Below, piece after piece: positions 41,860 through 50,385 of a stretch of 64,000 bases of DNA. The position numbers were made by a program, and so were the translations under genes. Origin of the DNA: Salinilacustrithrix flava (GTDB lineage: Bacteria > Actinomycetota > Acidimicrobiia > Acidimicrobiales > Salinilacustritrichaceae); contig JAMYFF010000002.1 of NCBI GenBank assembly GCA_024128875.1, forward strand, positions 186,001-250,000, written 5' to 3'. Positions within the stretch are counted from its first letter, which is position 1. Every line of letters starts with the position of its first letter. Below the pieces are notes generated by a model that ran no database searches, was not told where the DNA came from, and saw nothing but the letters and a program-made list of their open reading frames with translations.

Positions 41860-43434
41860 GTGTCGTCCGACGGCACCTCCCCGTCCACCATCGGCCCGGT
41901 CTCCGTCCCCGGCCCGCTGCCGTCGCAGCGCCCGGCGCCCCGGGCCGCGATCGAAGTCGAGGAGCCCGCCGAGGAGACCTCGGGCCTGCGCATGCCGCGC
42001 CTCGGCCTCCGTGCCCGCGTCACGCTGGCGTTCGCGATCGGGGCCCTGCTGCTCTCCTCCGGCATGTCGCTGCTGGTGCTCGGCGTGGCGCGGTCCAACC
42101 TGGTGAGCAACCGCGAGTCCAGCGCCACCCAGCAGATCTCGGTCAACGCCCGCATCGTCCGCTCGGGCGTGAACCCCGACGCCGACATCCCGGTGCTGCT
42201 CGGCTCGCTCCAGACCCCGGACGGCTCCCGCCCGGTGCTGTTCCAGCGGTCCCAGCAGGTCAAGGGCCAGGAGGGCACCGGCTGGAGCCAGCGAGATCCC
42301 GAGTACGGCCGCAGCGCCCTCCCCGAGGCCCTGCGGGAGACCGTGCTGTCGGGCACGCCGGCCAAGATGCGCTTCCCGCACCCGACCACCGGCGACAAGA
42401 GCCTCGCCATCGGCATCCCCATCCGCGACTTCGACGGCGCCTACTTCGAGATCGTCAACCTCCAGTCGCTGGACGACACCCTCAGCTCCATCTCCTTCAC
42501 GCTGTTCGGGGCGTCGATCGCCACCGTCCTCGCCGGCGCCGCCCTCGGCTGGTACTCGAGCCGCCGCATCCTGCGCCCGCTCGGCGAGGTGGGCGACGCC
42601 GCCCGCAAGCTCGCCGGCGGGGAGCTGGACACCCGCATCCGCGCCCTCGTCGACCCCGACCTCGAGCCGATCATCACCTCGTTCAACGGCATGGCCGGCA
42701 CCCTCGAGGACCGCATCGAGAAGGACGCCCAGTTCGCCTCCGACGTCAGCCACGAGCTGCGGTCGCCCCTGATGACCCTGCAGGCCTCGCTCGAGGTGCT
42801 GGAGAACAACCGGGACGACCTGAGCGAGCGCGCCCGCTCGGCACTGGACCTGCTCACCGCCGACCTCGACCGGTTTCGGGAGCTGGTGGAGGACCTGCTC
42901 GAGATCTCCCGCTTCGATGCCGGCGTCATGCTGCTCGAGCTCGAGGAGGTCCTGCTCTCCGAGTTCGTCCGCCAGGTCGTGCGGGCCAACGGCTCCCACG
43001 TCCCGGTGGAGCGGTCGCCGGACATGGTCCTCGACGAGGACTTCGACGACGTCGTCACCGCGCTCGACAAGCGCCGCATCGCCCGGGTGCTCACCAACCT
43101 GCTCACCAACGCCGACAAGTACGGGGACGGCGCCGTCGCCGTCCGGATCGACGCGGACCCGGACTGGGTCTGGATCTACGTCGACGATCGTGGCGAGGGC
43201 GTGCCGGAGGAGGACCGCGACCGGATCTTCGAGCGGTTCAACCGGGCCGGTGCGGCGCACCGGCGCGGGGCCAGCACCGGCGTCGGCCTCGGCCTCGCCC
43301 TCGTCGCCGAGCACGTGGCCCTCCACGGTGGACGGGTCTGGGTCGAGGACGCGCCGGAGGCCGGCGCCCGCTTCGCCGTCGAGCTCCCCCGCGTGGAGAT
43401 CGACCACGACATCCTCGAGGGGGACCTGGCATGA
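41860..43434 (+). CDS. mtrB: Sensor histidine kinase, MtrB-like
   Basis: 524 residues. A Pro/Ser-rich cytoplasmic start (about 1-45) is followed by helix 1 (ARVTLAFAIGALLLSSGMSLLVLG), an extracytoplasmic sensor (about 75-205), helix 2, HAMP (RRILRPLGEVGDAARKLAGG), DHp with His298 in SDVSHELRSPL, and ATP-binding N (LTNLLTNADKYG), G1 (DRGEGVP), F and G2 (GVGLGLALVAEH) boxes. The GTG at 41860 has GAGGAC upstream. The stop overlaps the lipoprotein start by 4 bases. Confidence 0.92.
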   Translation: MSSDGTSPSTIGPVSVPGPLPSQRPAPRAAIEVEEPAEETSGLRMPRLGLRARVTLAFAIGALLLSSGMSLLVLGVARSNLVSNRESSATQQISVNARIVRSGVNPDADIPVLLGSLQTPDGSRPVLFQRSQQVKGQEGTGWSQRDPEYGRSALPEALRETVLSGTPAKMRFPHPTTGDKSLAIGIPIRDFDGAYFEIVNLQSLDDTLSSISFTLFGASIATVLAGAALGWYSSRRILRPLGEVGDAARKLAGGELDTRIRALVDPDLEPIITSFNGMAGTLEDRIEKDAQFASDVSHELRSPLMTLQASLEVLENNRDDLSERARSALDLLTADLDRFRELVEDLLEISRFDAGVMLLELEEVLLSEFVRQVVRANGSHVPVERSPDMVLDEDFDDVVTALDKRRIARVLTNLLTNADKYGDGAVAVRIDADPDWVWIYVDDRGEGVPEEDRDRIFERFNRAGAAHRRGASTGVGLGLALVAEHVALHGGRVWVEDAPEAGARFAVELPRVEIDHDILEGDLA

Positions 43435-44021
43435 CCCGTTGGTGCATCCTCCTCGCCCTGGCCGGCCTCGTCCTGGCCGGTGCCTGCACGGTGCCGACCA
43501 ACGACGAACCCGTCGAGCTCAGCGCATCGATCGTGCCCGAGACCACGACCACCACGACGACGGCCCCCGACGTCAGCGCCCGGCCGGTGGTCGTGTGGTT
43601 CCTGGAGGTCCAGGACGGGACCACGAGGCTGCAGGACGTCCCGCGCACCATCGAGGTGGGCACCGGGGTCCAGGGGGTGCTCTCGAACCTGTTCAACCAG
43701 CGGCCGAGCGACGAGCGACCCGCGGAGGTCGGCAAGACGACGGACATCCCCGACAGCGCCGAGCTGCTCTCGGCCACGCCGTCGGACGAGGATCCGACCC
43801 GGCTCGTCGTCGACGTGCGCGGCCTGTTCGGGGAGGGCGGCATCCAGGGCGTGCAGCTCCGCAACGCCCTGGCCCAGATCGTGTGGACGGCCACGAACCC
43901 CCAGACCGGCTTCCAGAGCGTCATCTTCCGCCAGGACGGCGAGCCCCGCGAGGCCCTGGTGGACGACCTCGAGAGCACGGCGGACCCGGTGCAGCGGGGC
44001 GACTACAGCCGGGTGAGCTGA
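43431..44021 (+). CDS. lpqB: GerMN-domain lipoprotein, compact LpqB-like
   Basis: 196 residues. A lipoprotein signal peptide (about 1-18) ends in lipobox LAGAC, making Cys19 the lipid anchor. A Thr-rich linker follows, then a GerMN-type domain (about 52-180) with LRNALAQIVWTATNPQTGFQSVIF. LpqB, which modulates MtrB in mycobacteria, has the same operon position but is about three times longer, with a beta-propeller absent here. The gene symbol rests on position and the GerMN domain. Confidence 0.75.
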   Translation: MTRWCILLALAGLVLAGACTVPTNDEPVELSASIVPETTTTTTTAPDVSARPVVVWFLEVQDGTTRLQDVPRTIEVGTGVQGVLSNLFNQRPSDERPAEVGKTTDIPDSAELLSATPSDEDPTRLVVDVRGLFGEGGIQGVQLRNALAQIVWTATNPQTGFQSVIFRQDGEPREALVDDLESTADPVQRGDYSRVS

Positions 44022-44066
44022 GGCGTTCGTCCGGGGACCGGTCCGAGCGTCGATAGGTTGCGGCGC
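44022..44066 (+). promoter_or_regulatory. pfk leaderless promoter
   Basis: TAGGTT (44054-44059) lies exactly 7 bases before the ATG at 44067 and no Shine-Dalgarno is present. A -35 is not obvious. It probably drives pfk and the following SDR and glpK genes. Confidence 0.45.
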
Positions 44067-45101
44067 ATGCGCGTCGGAATCCTCACCGGTGGTGGCGACT
44101 GCCCCGGCCTCAACGCCGTCATCCGCGCCGCGGTCCGCAAGGGCACACGCGTCCACGGCGACGAGATCGTCGGCTTCCTCGACGGCTACCAGGGCGTGGT
44201 CGACCAGCGCCTGATGCGCCTCGACATCGAGGCGCTCCGCGGCAAGCTGCCCATCGGCGGCACGATCCTCGGCACCAGCCGGTACCAGCCGTTCATGGAC
44301 GAAGACGGCGTCGACCGCTTCCGCCAGGGCCTGGCCGACCAGGGCGTCGACGCCCTCATCGTCATCGGCGGCGAGGGCACGCTCGGTGCCGCACGGGACC
44401 TGGCCGAGCTCGGCTTCCCGGTCGTCGGGGTCCCCAAGACCATCGACAACGACATGGGTGGCACGGAGATGACCTTCGGCTTCCAGACCGCCGTCCAGAT
44501 CTGCACCGATGCCATCGACCGCCTCCACACCACGGCCGAGTCCCACGACCGGGTGATGGTGGTGGAGGTCATGGGCCGCCACGCCGGGCACATCGCGGTG
44601 TGGTCGGGCATCGCCGGCGGCGCCACGGTCACCCTCATCCCCGAGGAGCCCTTCGACATCGACTCGGTGTGCGAGGCGATCCTGCGCCGGCACGAATCCG
44701 GCCGGTTCGCCTCCATCGTGGTCGTGGCCGAGGGGGCCGTGCCCGCACCCGGCACGCTCGAGCTGGCGGCACCCGAGGTGGACATGTACGGCCACCAGCG
44801 CCTCGGCGGCATCGGCACGACCATCGGCGGCGAGATCGAGCGTCGCACCGGCTACGAGACCCGCGTGACCATCCTCGGCCACATCCAGCGGGGCGGCACG
44901 CCCAACGCCTTCGACCGGGTCCTGGCCACCCGCTACGGGGTGGCGGCCATCGACCTCGTCCACGAGGGCCGCTACGGCGAGATGGTCGCGCTGCAGTCCG
45001 ACCGGATCACCAGCATCCCCCTGGTCGAGGCCAAGCGGCTCGGCCTGAAGACGGTCGACCCCCAGCTCTACGACGTCGCCCAGGTGTTCTTCGCGCACTG
45101 A
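44067..45101 (+). CDS. pfkA: 6-phosphofructokinase
   Basis: 344 residues. ILTGGGDCPGLNAVIRAAV binds phosphate; IGGEGTLGAARDL has Gly at the E. coli 104 position, which favours ATP; VPKTIDNDM has Lys at the 124 position, seen in pyrophosphate enzymes and in the mixed group III; EVMGRHAGHIA is the fructose-phosphate loop. The Gly/Lys pair is that of streptomycete-type ATP enzymes, so ATP is the likelier donor. ATG 44067 is chosen over TTG 44058 for its TAGGTT hexamer. Confidence 0.93.
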   Translation: MRVGILTGGGDCPGLNAVIRAAVRKGTRVHGDEIVGFLDGYQGVVDQRLMRLDIEALRGKLPIGGTILGTSRYQPFMDEDGVDRFRQGLADQGVDALIVIGGEGTLGAARDLAELGFPVVGVPKTIDNDMGGTEMTFGFQTAVQICTDAIDRLHTTAESHDRVMVVEVMGRHAGHIAVWSGIAGGATVTLIPEEPFDIDSVCEAILRRHESGRFASIVVVAEGAVPAPGTLELAAPEVDMYGHQRLGGIGTTIGGEIERRTGYETRVTILGHIQRGGTPNAFDRVLATRYGVAAIDLVHEGRYGEMVALQSDRITSIPLVEAKRLGLKTVDPQLYDVAQVFFAH

Positions 45102-45145
45102 CGTGTCGCCTCCGGCGACGTGGCCCGACCTGGCAGGCTGCCGCC

Positions 45146-45970
45146 ATGGCTGACGAGCGACACGTGCTGGTGACGGGGGCGAACTCGGGGATCGGGCTGG
45201 CCACCGTGCTGCACCTGGCCGAGAAGGGCTTCCGGGTCACGGGGTCGGTGCGGTCGAAGGTCAAGGCCGACGTGGTCCGGACCGCGGCCGACGCGGCCGG
45301 GGTCGAGGTCGAGACGGTCCTGCTCGACGTCACCGACGCGGCAGCCTGCGAGCGGGTGGTGGCCGGGCTCGGCACCCTGCACGGGCTGGTCAACAACGCC
45401 GGCTACGGCCTCACCGGCGCCATCGAGGACGTCCCCGACGACGAGGCCCGGGCCGTGCTCGAGACGATGGTCCTGGCCCCCATGCGCCTCGCCCGCCTCG
45501 CCCTGCCCGCCATGCGGGAGGCCGGCGGCGGTCGCATCGTGAACATCTCCTCCATCTACGGTCGCACCGCCACCCCGCTCACCGGTTGGTACCAGGGCTC
45601 CAAGCACGCCCTCGAAGGCCTGTCCGACGCGCTGCGCATGGAGGTGGCCAAGGACGGCATCCACGTGATCCTCGTGGAGCCGGGCGGGTTCAAGACCAAC
45701 ATCTGGGCCGATCTCGAGCGCGACCTCGCCAACCGGGAGGGCAGCCGCTACGAGTCCGCCTACCAGCGCATCGGCGGCCTGACGTCGATGTGGGAGCCGC
45801 TGATGGGCCAGCCGGCATCCTGCGCCAAGGTGATCGCCAAGGCGCTGCAGACCCCCCTGCCCCGCGCCCGCTACCTGGTCGGCACCGACGCCAAGGTCAT
45901 GGCGGCGGCGAGCCAGCTGACACCGACGATGGTGAAGGACCGGATCCTGCGCCTGGCCCAAGGGCTCTGA
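45146..45970 (+). CDS. Short-chain dehydrogenase/reductase
   Basis: 274 residues. Classical SDR: cofactor loop VTGANSGIGLATVLHL, LVNNAGYGLTG, catalytic Ser in IVNISSIYG, and Tyr-x3-Lys in WYQGSKHALEG. The basic residue after the second strand (SVRSKVKAD) suggests NADP(H). The substrate is unknown. It sits between pfk and glpK with one base before glpK, so the three may be one operon of central carbon metabolism. Confidence 0.88.
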   Translation: MADERHVLVTGANSGIGLATVLHLAEKGFRVTGSVRSKVKADVVRTAADAAGVEVETVLLDVTDAAACERVVAGLGTLHGLVNNAGYGLTGAIEDVPDDEARAVLETMVLAPMRLARLALPAMREAGGGRIVNISSIYGRTATPLTGWYQGSKHALEGLSDALRMEVAKDGIHVILVEPGGFKTNIWADLERDLANREGSRYESAYQRIGGLTSMWEPLMGQPASCAKVIAKALQTPLPRARYLVGTDAKVMAAASQLTPTMVKDRILRLAQGL

Positions 45971-45971
45971 G

Positions 45972-47471
45972 ATGGCGGTCGTCGTCGCGATCGATGCCGG
46001 CACCACCGGCGTGCGCTCCATGGCGCTGTCGGAGTCGGGTCTGCCGGTCGGCATGGCCTACCGCGAGTTCACCCAGCACTTCCCCCGGCCCGGCTGGGTC
46101 GAGCACGACGCCACCGAGATCTGGGAGGCGGTCCGCGCCACCCTCACCGAGCTGCTCCACGAGCTCGACGAGCCCATCGCCGCCATCGGCATCACGGACC
46201 AGCGCGAGACCGTCGTGGCATGGGACCGTCGCACGGGCGAGCCCCGCCACCGCGCCATCGTGTGGCAGGACCGGCGCACCGCCGCCCGCTGCGACGAGCT
46301 CGCCGAGGCGGGGCACCTCCCGCTCGTGCGCGAGACCACCGGGCTGGTGCTCGACCCCTACTTCTCCGGCACCAAGCTGGAGTGGCTGCTGCGCCCGAGC
46401 GACCGGGGCGGAGGCGGCGTGGAGGCCGACGAGCACCTGGCCGTCGGCACCATCGACACCTGGCTGCTCTGGCAGCTCACCGGCGGCCAGGTGCACGCCA
46501 CGGAGCCGTCCAACGCCTCGCGCACGATGCTGTTCGACATCGGCGCCCTGACCTGGTCCGAGGAGCTGTGCGACCTCCTCGGCGTGCCGCAGTCGTGCCT
46601 GCCCGAGGTCCGACCCTCGTCGGGACGCTTCGGCACCACAGCGGTCGGGGTCGGCGTGCCCGCCGGCATCCCCATCTCCGGTGTCGCCGGCGACCAGCAG
46701 GCCGCCCTGTTCGGCCAGGCCTGCTTCGAGCCGGGGATGACCAAGAACACCTACGGCACCGGCTCCTTCGTGCTCATGAACGTCGGGCAGGAGTGCCCCG
46801 AGCCGGTGGAGGGCCTGCTCACGACGGTGGCGTGGAGCCTGGGCTCGGTCGATGCCGCCTCGACGTCCTACGCGCTCGAAGGCGCGATCTTCGTCACCGG
46901 CGCTGCGGTGCAGTGGCTGCGCGACGGGCTCGAGATCATCGAGGAGGCCGCCGAGACCGGCCCGCTGGCCGAGTCGGTGCCCGACACCGGCGGGGTCGTG
47001 CTCGTCCCCGCGTTCACCGGGCTGGGGTCGCCGTGGTGGGATCCCTACGCGCGCGGCGCCATCGTCGGCATCACGCGGGGGACGACGCGGGCCCACCTGG
47101 CCCGGGCGACGGTGGAGTCGATGGTGTTCCAGACCCGCGATGTGGTCGATGCGATGTCCGCCGCCAGCGGGCGGGAGGTCCTCGCCATGCGGGTGGACGG
47201 CGGTGCGTCGGTGATGCCGCTGCTGCTGCAGCTGCAGGCCGACCAGCTGCAGGTGCCGGTGTCGCGACCGACGGTGCAGGACACCACGGCGCTGGGGGCC
47301 GCCTACCTGGCCGGCTTGGCCGAGGGCGTCTGGTCGTCGCCGGACGAGGTCCGTGAGAACTGGGTCCTCGACGTCGAGGTGGAACCCGCGGCGAGCCGGG
47401 ACGAGGTCGATGCCGCCCACACCACGTGGCTGCGGGCGGTGGAGCGCGCTCGGGGCTGGGCCACCGAGTAG
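45972..47471 (+). CDS. glpK: Glycerol kinase
   Basis: 499 residues, FGGY family. AIDAGTTGVRSMAL is the phosphate 1 loop; ITDQRETVVAWDRRTGEP and WQDRRTA bind glycerol; GVAGDQQAALFGQACFEPGMTKNTYGTG is the GlpK signature; the C-terminal VDGGASVMPLLLQLQAD binds adenosine. Two FGGY domains are full length. Makes glycerol 3-phosphate for lipid synthesis or catabolism. One base separates it from the SDR stop. Confidence 0.94.
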   Translation: MAVVVAIDAGTTGVRSMALSESGLPVGMAYREFTQHFPRPGWVEHDATEIWEAVRATLTELLHELDEPIAAIGITDQRETVVAWDRRTGEPRHRAIVWQDRRTAARCDELAEAGHLPLVRETTGLVLDPYFSGTKLEWLLRPSDRGGGGVEADEHLAVGTIDTWLLWQLTGGQVHATEPSNASRTMLFDIGALTWSEELCDLLGVPQSCLPEVRPSSGRFGTTAVGVGVPAGIPISGVAGDQQAALFGQACFEPGMTKNTYGTGSFVLMNVGQECPEPVEGLLTTVAWSLGSVDAASTSYALEGAIFVTGAAVQWLRDGLEIIEEAAETGPLAESVPDTGGVVLVPAFTGLGSPWWDPYARGAIVGITRGTTRAHLARATVESMVFQTRDVVDAMSAASGREVLAMRVDGGASVMPLLLQLQADQLQVPVSRPTVQDTTALGAAYLAGLAEGVWSSPDEVRENWVLDVEVEPAASRDEVDAAHTTWLRAVERARGWATE

Positions 47472-47486
47472 CGCTCGACGTGGTTC

Positions 47487-47666
47487 CTAGGCGAAGTGGC
47501 CGAGGACGGCGACCAGGAGCTGCGTACCGCCGACGAGGGCGAACAGGCACGCCACGAGGATGACCGCGGCGTTGGCTTCGGCGGCGCGCTGGGCGGCCTC
47601 GGGGTCGGCGGCGACCGCCACGGCACGGGAGTCCTCGGTCGTGGTGGTCGGGTGGGTCAGGGCCAT
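47487..47666 (-). CDS. Small single-helix membrane protein
   Basis: 59 residues from the ATG at 47666, which has GGAG 6 bases upstream; a start 21 bases earlier lacks one. The N-terminus is Thr/Ala/Glu-rich (MALTHPTTTTEDSRAVAVAA) and one hydrophobic helix fills the C-terminal third (AAVILVACLFALVGGTQLLV). Convergent with glpK. No family recognised. Confidence 0.55.
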   Translation of the reverse strand: MALTHPTTTTEDSRAVAVAADPEAAQRAAEANAAVILVACLFALVGGTQLLVAVLGHFA

Positions 47667-47740
47667 GGCGCACTCCGTCCCCGCCACGGAGGGTGCTCAG
47701 ACCACCGGGACCGGGGGAATCGGTCACGTGTGACCGATGG

Positions 47741-48409
47741 CTACTCCTGGTTGCTCGGGTGGAGACGTCGGGAGAGGTCGATCAAGCGGGTGTCCACGAT
47801 GCGGGCGAGGGCCGACACCTGGCGCCGCTCGCGGGCTCGGAACGGCGCGCCGGTCCGCCCGACGACCAACGCCGTGCCCGTGCCCGGAAGCGGGGCCCAC
47901 ACCACGTCGTCGGGTCCGGTCTCCCCGCGCGAGACCCGGGCCGAGGTCCGGGAGCCCTCGACGAAGGCGACCAGCCAGCGCGGCAGCGGGAGGTCGCCGT
48001 CGCCGGCCAGGAGCTCCCCGTCGTCGAGGCGCAGGACAGCGGCCCACTCGCCGCCGAGCACCCTCCGCCCGTGGGTGACCACGCTCTCGAGCAGCGCAGC
48101 CCGGTCCCGGGCCCCGACGATGACGGCGGCGGTCTCGAGCACGTCGGCCCGGGGATCGTGGGTGCGGCCGTCGAGCACCCGGAGGTCCTCGATGTCGACG
48201 CCGGGGACCGACCGGATCCGCCCGACCAGCGCCGGGATGGCCAGCACGTCGGCGATCTGCACGGCCAGCTCGTCGATGGCCCGACCGGCGCTGCGCTCCA
48301 GGATGTCGATGCCGACGATCTCGCCGCCGGCGTCCCCGATGCTCGTCGCCACCTCCCCCAGCGCGCCGGGACGGTCGGGCAGCCACACGCGCACGATGCA
48401 GGTCTCCAT
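47741..48409 (-). CDS. ACT-domain regulatory protein with GAF-like C-terminus
   Basis: 222 residues. The N-terminal ACT domain (about 1-75) reads CIVRVWLPDRPGALGEVATSIGDAGGEI, a typical amino-acid-binding fold. The rest (about 90-205) looks like a degenerate GAF domain (ALLESVVTHGRRVLGGEWAAVL and ALVVGRTGAPFRARERRQVSALA). No enzymatic or DNA-binding domain is present. A TACCGT hexamer 7 bases before the ATG suggests a leaderless message. Likely a ligand sensor; ligand unknown. Confidence 0.75.
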   Translation of the reverse strand: METCIVRVWLPDRPGALGEVATSIGDAGGEIVGIDILERSAGRAIDELAVQIADVLAIPALVGRIRSVPGVDIEDLRVLDGRTHDPRADVLETAAVIVGARDRAALLESVVTHGRRVLGGEWAAVLRLDDGELLAGDGDLPLPRWLVAFVEGSRTSARVSRGETGPDDVVWAPLPGTGTALVVGRTGAPFRARERRQVSALARIVDTRLIDLSRRLHPSNQE

Positions 48410-48547
48410 CGATCGAACGGTACGGATGGGCGGTGAACGCCCGGTTACGGGCCGAGGGCGTCTCCGTGAGCGGGGCCCGTCGGCGCGATGTCGGGATCCG
48501 GCGGGCAGTCGGTGAACTTGACCGTCTGGTCAAGTACCGTGCGGTCC
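48410..48547. promoter_or_regulatory. Divergent leaderless promoters (ACT protein / TetR)
   Basis: TACCGT on the minus strand (48417-48422) is 7 bases before the ATG at 48409. An identical TACCGT on the plus strand (48535-48540) is 7 bases before the TetR ATG at 48548. The TetR side carries a palindromic operator (separate entry). Confidence 0.5.
48516..48535 (+). promoter_or_regulatory. Probable TetR autoregulatory operator
   Basis: A perfect 20-base palindrome: ACTTGACC (48516-48523), four-base centre GTCT, GGTCAAGT (48528-48535). It shares its last base with the -10 hexamer TACCGT and fills the -35/-10 spacer, so a bound repressor would block the adjacent TetR gene. Confidence 0.7.
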
Positions 48548-49162
48548 ATGGGCCGTCGACTCACACCCCGAGGCGAGCAGCGACGTGGCGAGCTCCTGGC
48601 CTACGCCACGGAGCGCTTCGCCACGAACGGCTACCACCCGACCTCGGTGGCCGAGCTGGTCGACGGCCTCGGCGTGGGCAAGGGCGTCTTCTACTGGTAC
48701 TTCGAGTCCAAGGAGGACCTCTTCCTCGAGATCCTCCGCGCCGGCGAGCGGGAGCTGCGCCGGGTGCAGCTCGACGCCATGGGCGACGAGACCGACCCGG
48801 TGGCGCGCATGGAGCTCGCCATCCGGGCCTCCATGGAGTGGTGGGCCACCCACCGCGAGCTCTACGTGCTCATCGAGTTCGCCCGCACCGAGGCCAGCTT
48901 CGCCTCCGGCGTCCGCAAGGGCGAACGGGTCGCGCTCGAGGACACCCGGCGCCTCGTGCAGGAGGCCATGGACTCCGGCGCCATCGCCGACGGCAACGCC
49001 ACCGTCGTCGCCCAGGCCGTGCTCGGGGTCAGCTCGGTGCTCGCCCGCACGCAGGTGCTGGGCCGGGGCCGCCCGCCGAGCGAGGTCGCCGACGAGGTCA
49101 TCGACTTCTGCTGGCACGGCCTGCTCGGCCGGGACGCCGGTCAGACCCGCCGCACCGCGTAA
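48548..49162 (+). CDS. TetR family transcriptional regulator
   Basis: 204 residues. The DNA-binding helix-turn-helix is at about 12-58 (ATNGYHPTSVAELVDGLGVGKGVFYWYFESKEDLF). The ligand domain is Ala/Glu-rich with WATHRELYVLIEFARTEASFA. The ATG at 48548 is chosen for the TACCGT hexamer 7 bases upstream. A palindrome overlaps that promoter, so autorepression is likely. It is convergent with the aminotransferase; no obvious target operon adjoins it. Confidence 0.9.
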   Translation: MGRRLTPRGEQRRGELLAYATERFATNGYHPTSVAELVDGLGVGKGVFYWYFESKEDLFLEILRAGERELRRVQLDAMGDETDPVARMELAIRASMEWWATHRELYVLIEFARTEASFASGVRKGERVALEDTRRLVQEAMDSGAIADGNATVVAQAVLGVSSVLARTQVLGRGRPPSEVADEVIDFCWHGLLGRDAGQTRRTA

Positions 49163-49165
49163 CCG

Positions 49166-50353
49166 CTACCCGAGCTCGGGCAGGGCCTTCTTCATCCCGC
49201 GGATCGCCTGCTGGATGCGCTGGTCGTTCTCGATGAGGGCGAAGCGGATGTTGCCCTCCCCGCCGGGACCGAACCCGACGCCCGGCGAGGTGGCCACGTT
49301 GGCCTCGGTGACCAGCTTCTTGGCGAACTCCACCGAGCCCATGTGGCGGTAGGGCTCCGGGATCGGCGCCCACGCGAACATCGTCCCGCCGGGGCGGGGC
49401 ATCTCCCAGCCGATGCGGTCGAGGCCGTCGCAGAGCGCATCGCGGCGGCTCTGGTAGACCGCGTTGATCTCCTTGGGGTACTCGGTGGCCTCGTTCAGGG
49501 TCACGGTCGCGGCGATCTGGATCGGCTGGAACGTGCCGTAGTCGAGGTAGCTCTTCAGCTTGGAGAGCGCGCCGACGACCTCGGGGTTGCCGGCCATGAA
49601 CGCCACCCGCCAGCCGGCCATCGAGAAGGACTTCGTCATGGAGTACAGCTCGACCGCGCACTCCTTGGCCCCCTCGGCCTGCAGGATGGAGGGCGGCTGC
49701 CAGCCGTCGAAGCCGAGGTCCGCATAGGCGTTGTCGTGGACGACGATGACCTCCTGCTCCCGGGCGAAGTCGACGAGGCCCTGGAAGAACGGCAGGTCCA
49801 CGCACTTGGTCGTGGGGTTGTGGGGGAACGACACGACGATGACGCGCGGGCGGGGCCACGAGTAGAGGAACTGGTGCCGGATGCGATCGAGCAGCTCCTC
49901 CCCGTGGTCGACGGCGCCGCCCATGGGGATCTCGCGGATGCTGGCACCGGCGAAGAGCGGGCCCCACAGGTGGATCGGGTAGCTGGGCGAGGGCACGAGC
50001 GCGGAGTCGCCGGGGCCGAGCAGCACCCAGCACAGGTGGGAGTAGCCCTCCTTGGCCCCGATGGTGGCCACGACCTCGGTCTCGGGATCCAGGGCCACGC
50101 CGAAGCGCCGCAGGTACAGGTCGGCGGCGGCCTGGCGCAGCTTGGGGATGCCCTTGGACTGGGAGTAGCGGTGGTTCCGCGGGTTCATCGCGGCCTCGGC
50201 CAGCTTCTCCACCGCGATCTGCGGGGACGGGAGGTCCGGGTTGCCGAAGCCCAGGTCGATGACGTCGTTGCCTGCCCGCCGTGCTTCCTGCTTCAGCCCG
50301 TCGATGATCGTGAAGACGTAGGGCGGCAGCCCGGTGATGCGGCGGAACTCCAT
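49166..50353 (-). CDS. Class I/II aminotransferase (alanine aminotransferase AlaC-like)
   Basis: 395 residues of PLP fold type I. LGFGNPDLPSP, SQSKGIPKLRQAAADLY, SFPHNPTTKCVD, HDNAYADLGFDGW and the PLP lysine Lys241 in SMTKSFSMAGWR are visible; GGTMFAWAPIPEPY and the final Arg region close the fold. The motif set matches the AlaC group making alanine or interconverting glutamate and 2-oxo acids. TAGCCT lies 6 bases before the ATG. Divergent from ppa. Confidence 0.88.
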   Translation of the reverse strand: MEFRRITGLPPYVFTIIDGLKQEARRAGNDVIDLGFGNPDLPSPQIAVEKLAEAAMNPRNHRYSQSKGIPKLRQAAADLYLRRFGVALDPETEVVATIGAKEGYSHLCWVLLGPGDSALVPSPSYPIHLWGPLFAGASIREIPMGGAVDHGEELLDRIRHQFLYSWPRPRVIVVSFPHNPTTKCVDLPFFQGLVDFAREQEVIVVHDNAYADLGFDGWQPPSILQAEGAKECAVELYSMTKSFSMAGWRVAFMAGNPEVVGALSKLKSYLDYGTFQPIQIAATVTLNEATEYPKEINAVYQSRRDALCDGLDRIGWEMPRPGGTMFAWAPIPEPYRHMGSVEFAKKLVTEANVATSPGVGFGPGGEGNIRFALIENDQRIQQAIRGMKKALPELG

Positions 50354-50385
50354 GAGCCGAGGCTAGCCACGGCATGATGGCCACC
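50354..50385. promoter_or_regulatory. Very short divergent promoter gap (aminotransferase / ppa)
   Basis: Only 32 bases separate the two starts. TAGCCT on the minus strand (50360-50365) is 6 bases before ATG 50353. CATGAT on the plus strand (50373-50378) is 7 bases before ATG 50386. The two -35 regions must lie inside the opposite genes. Confidence 0.35.
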
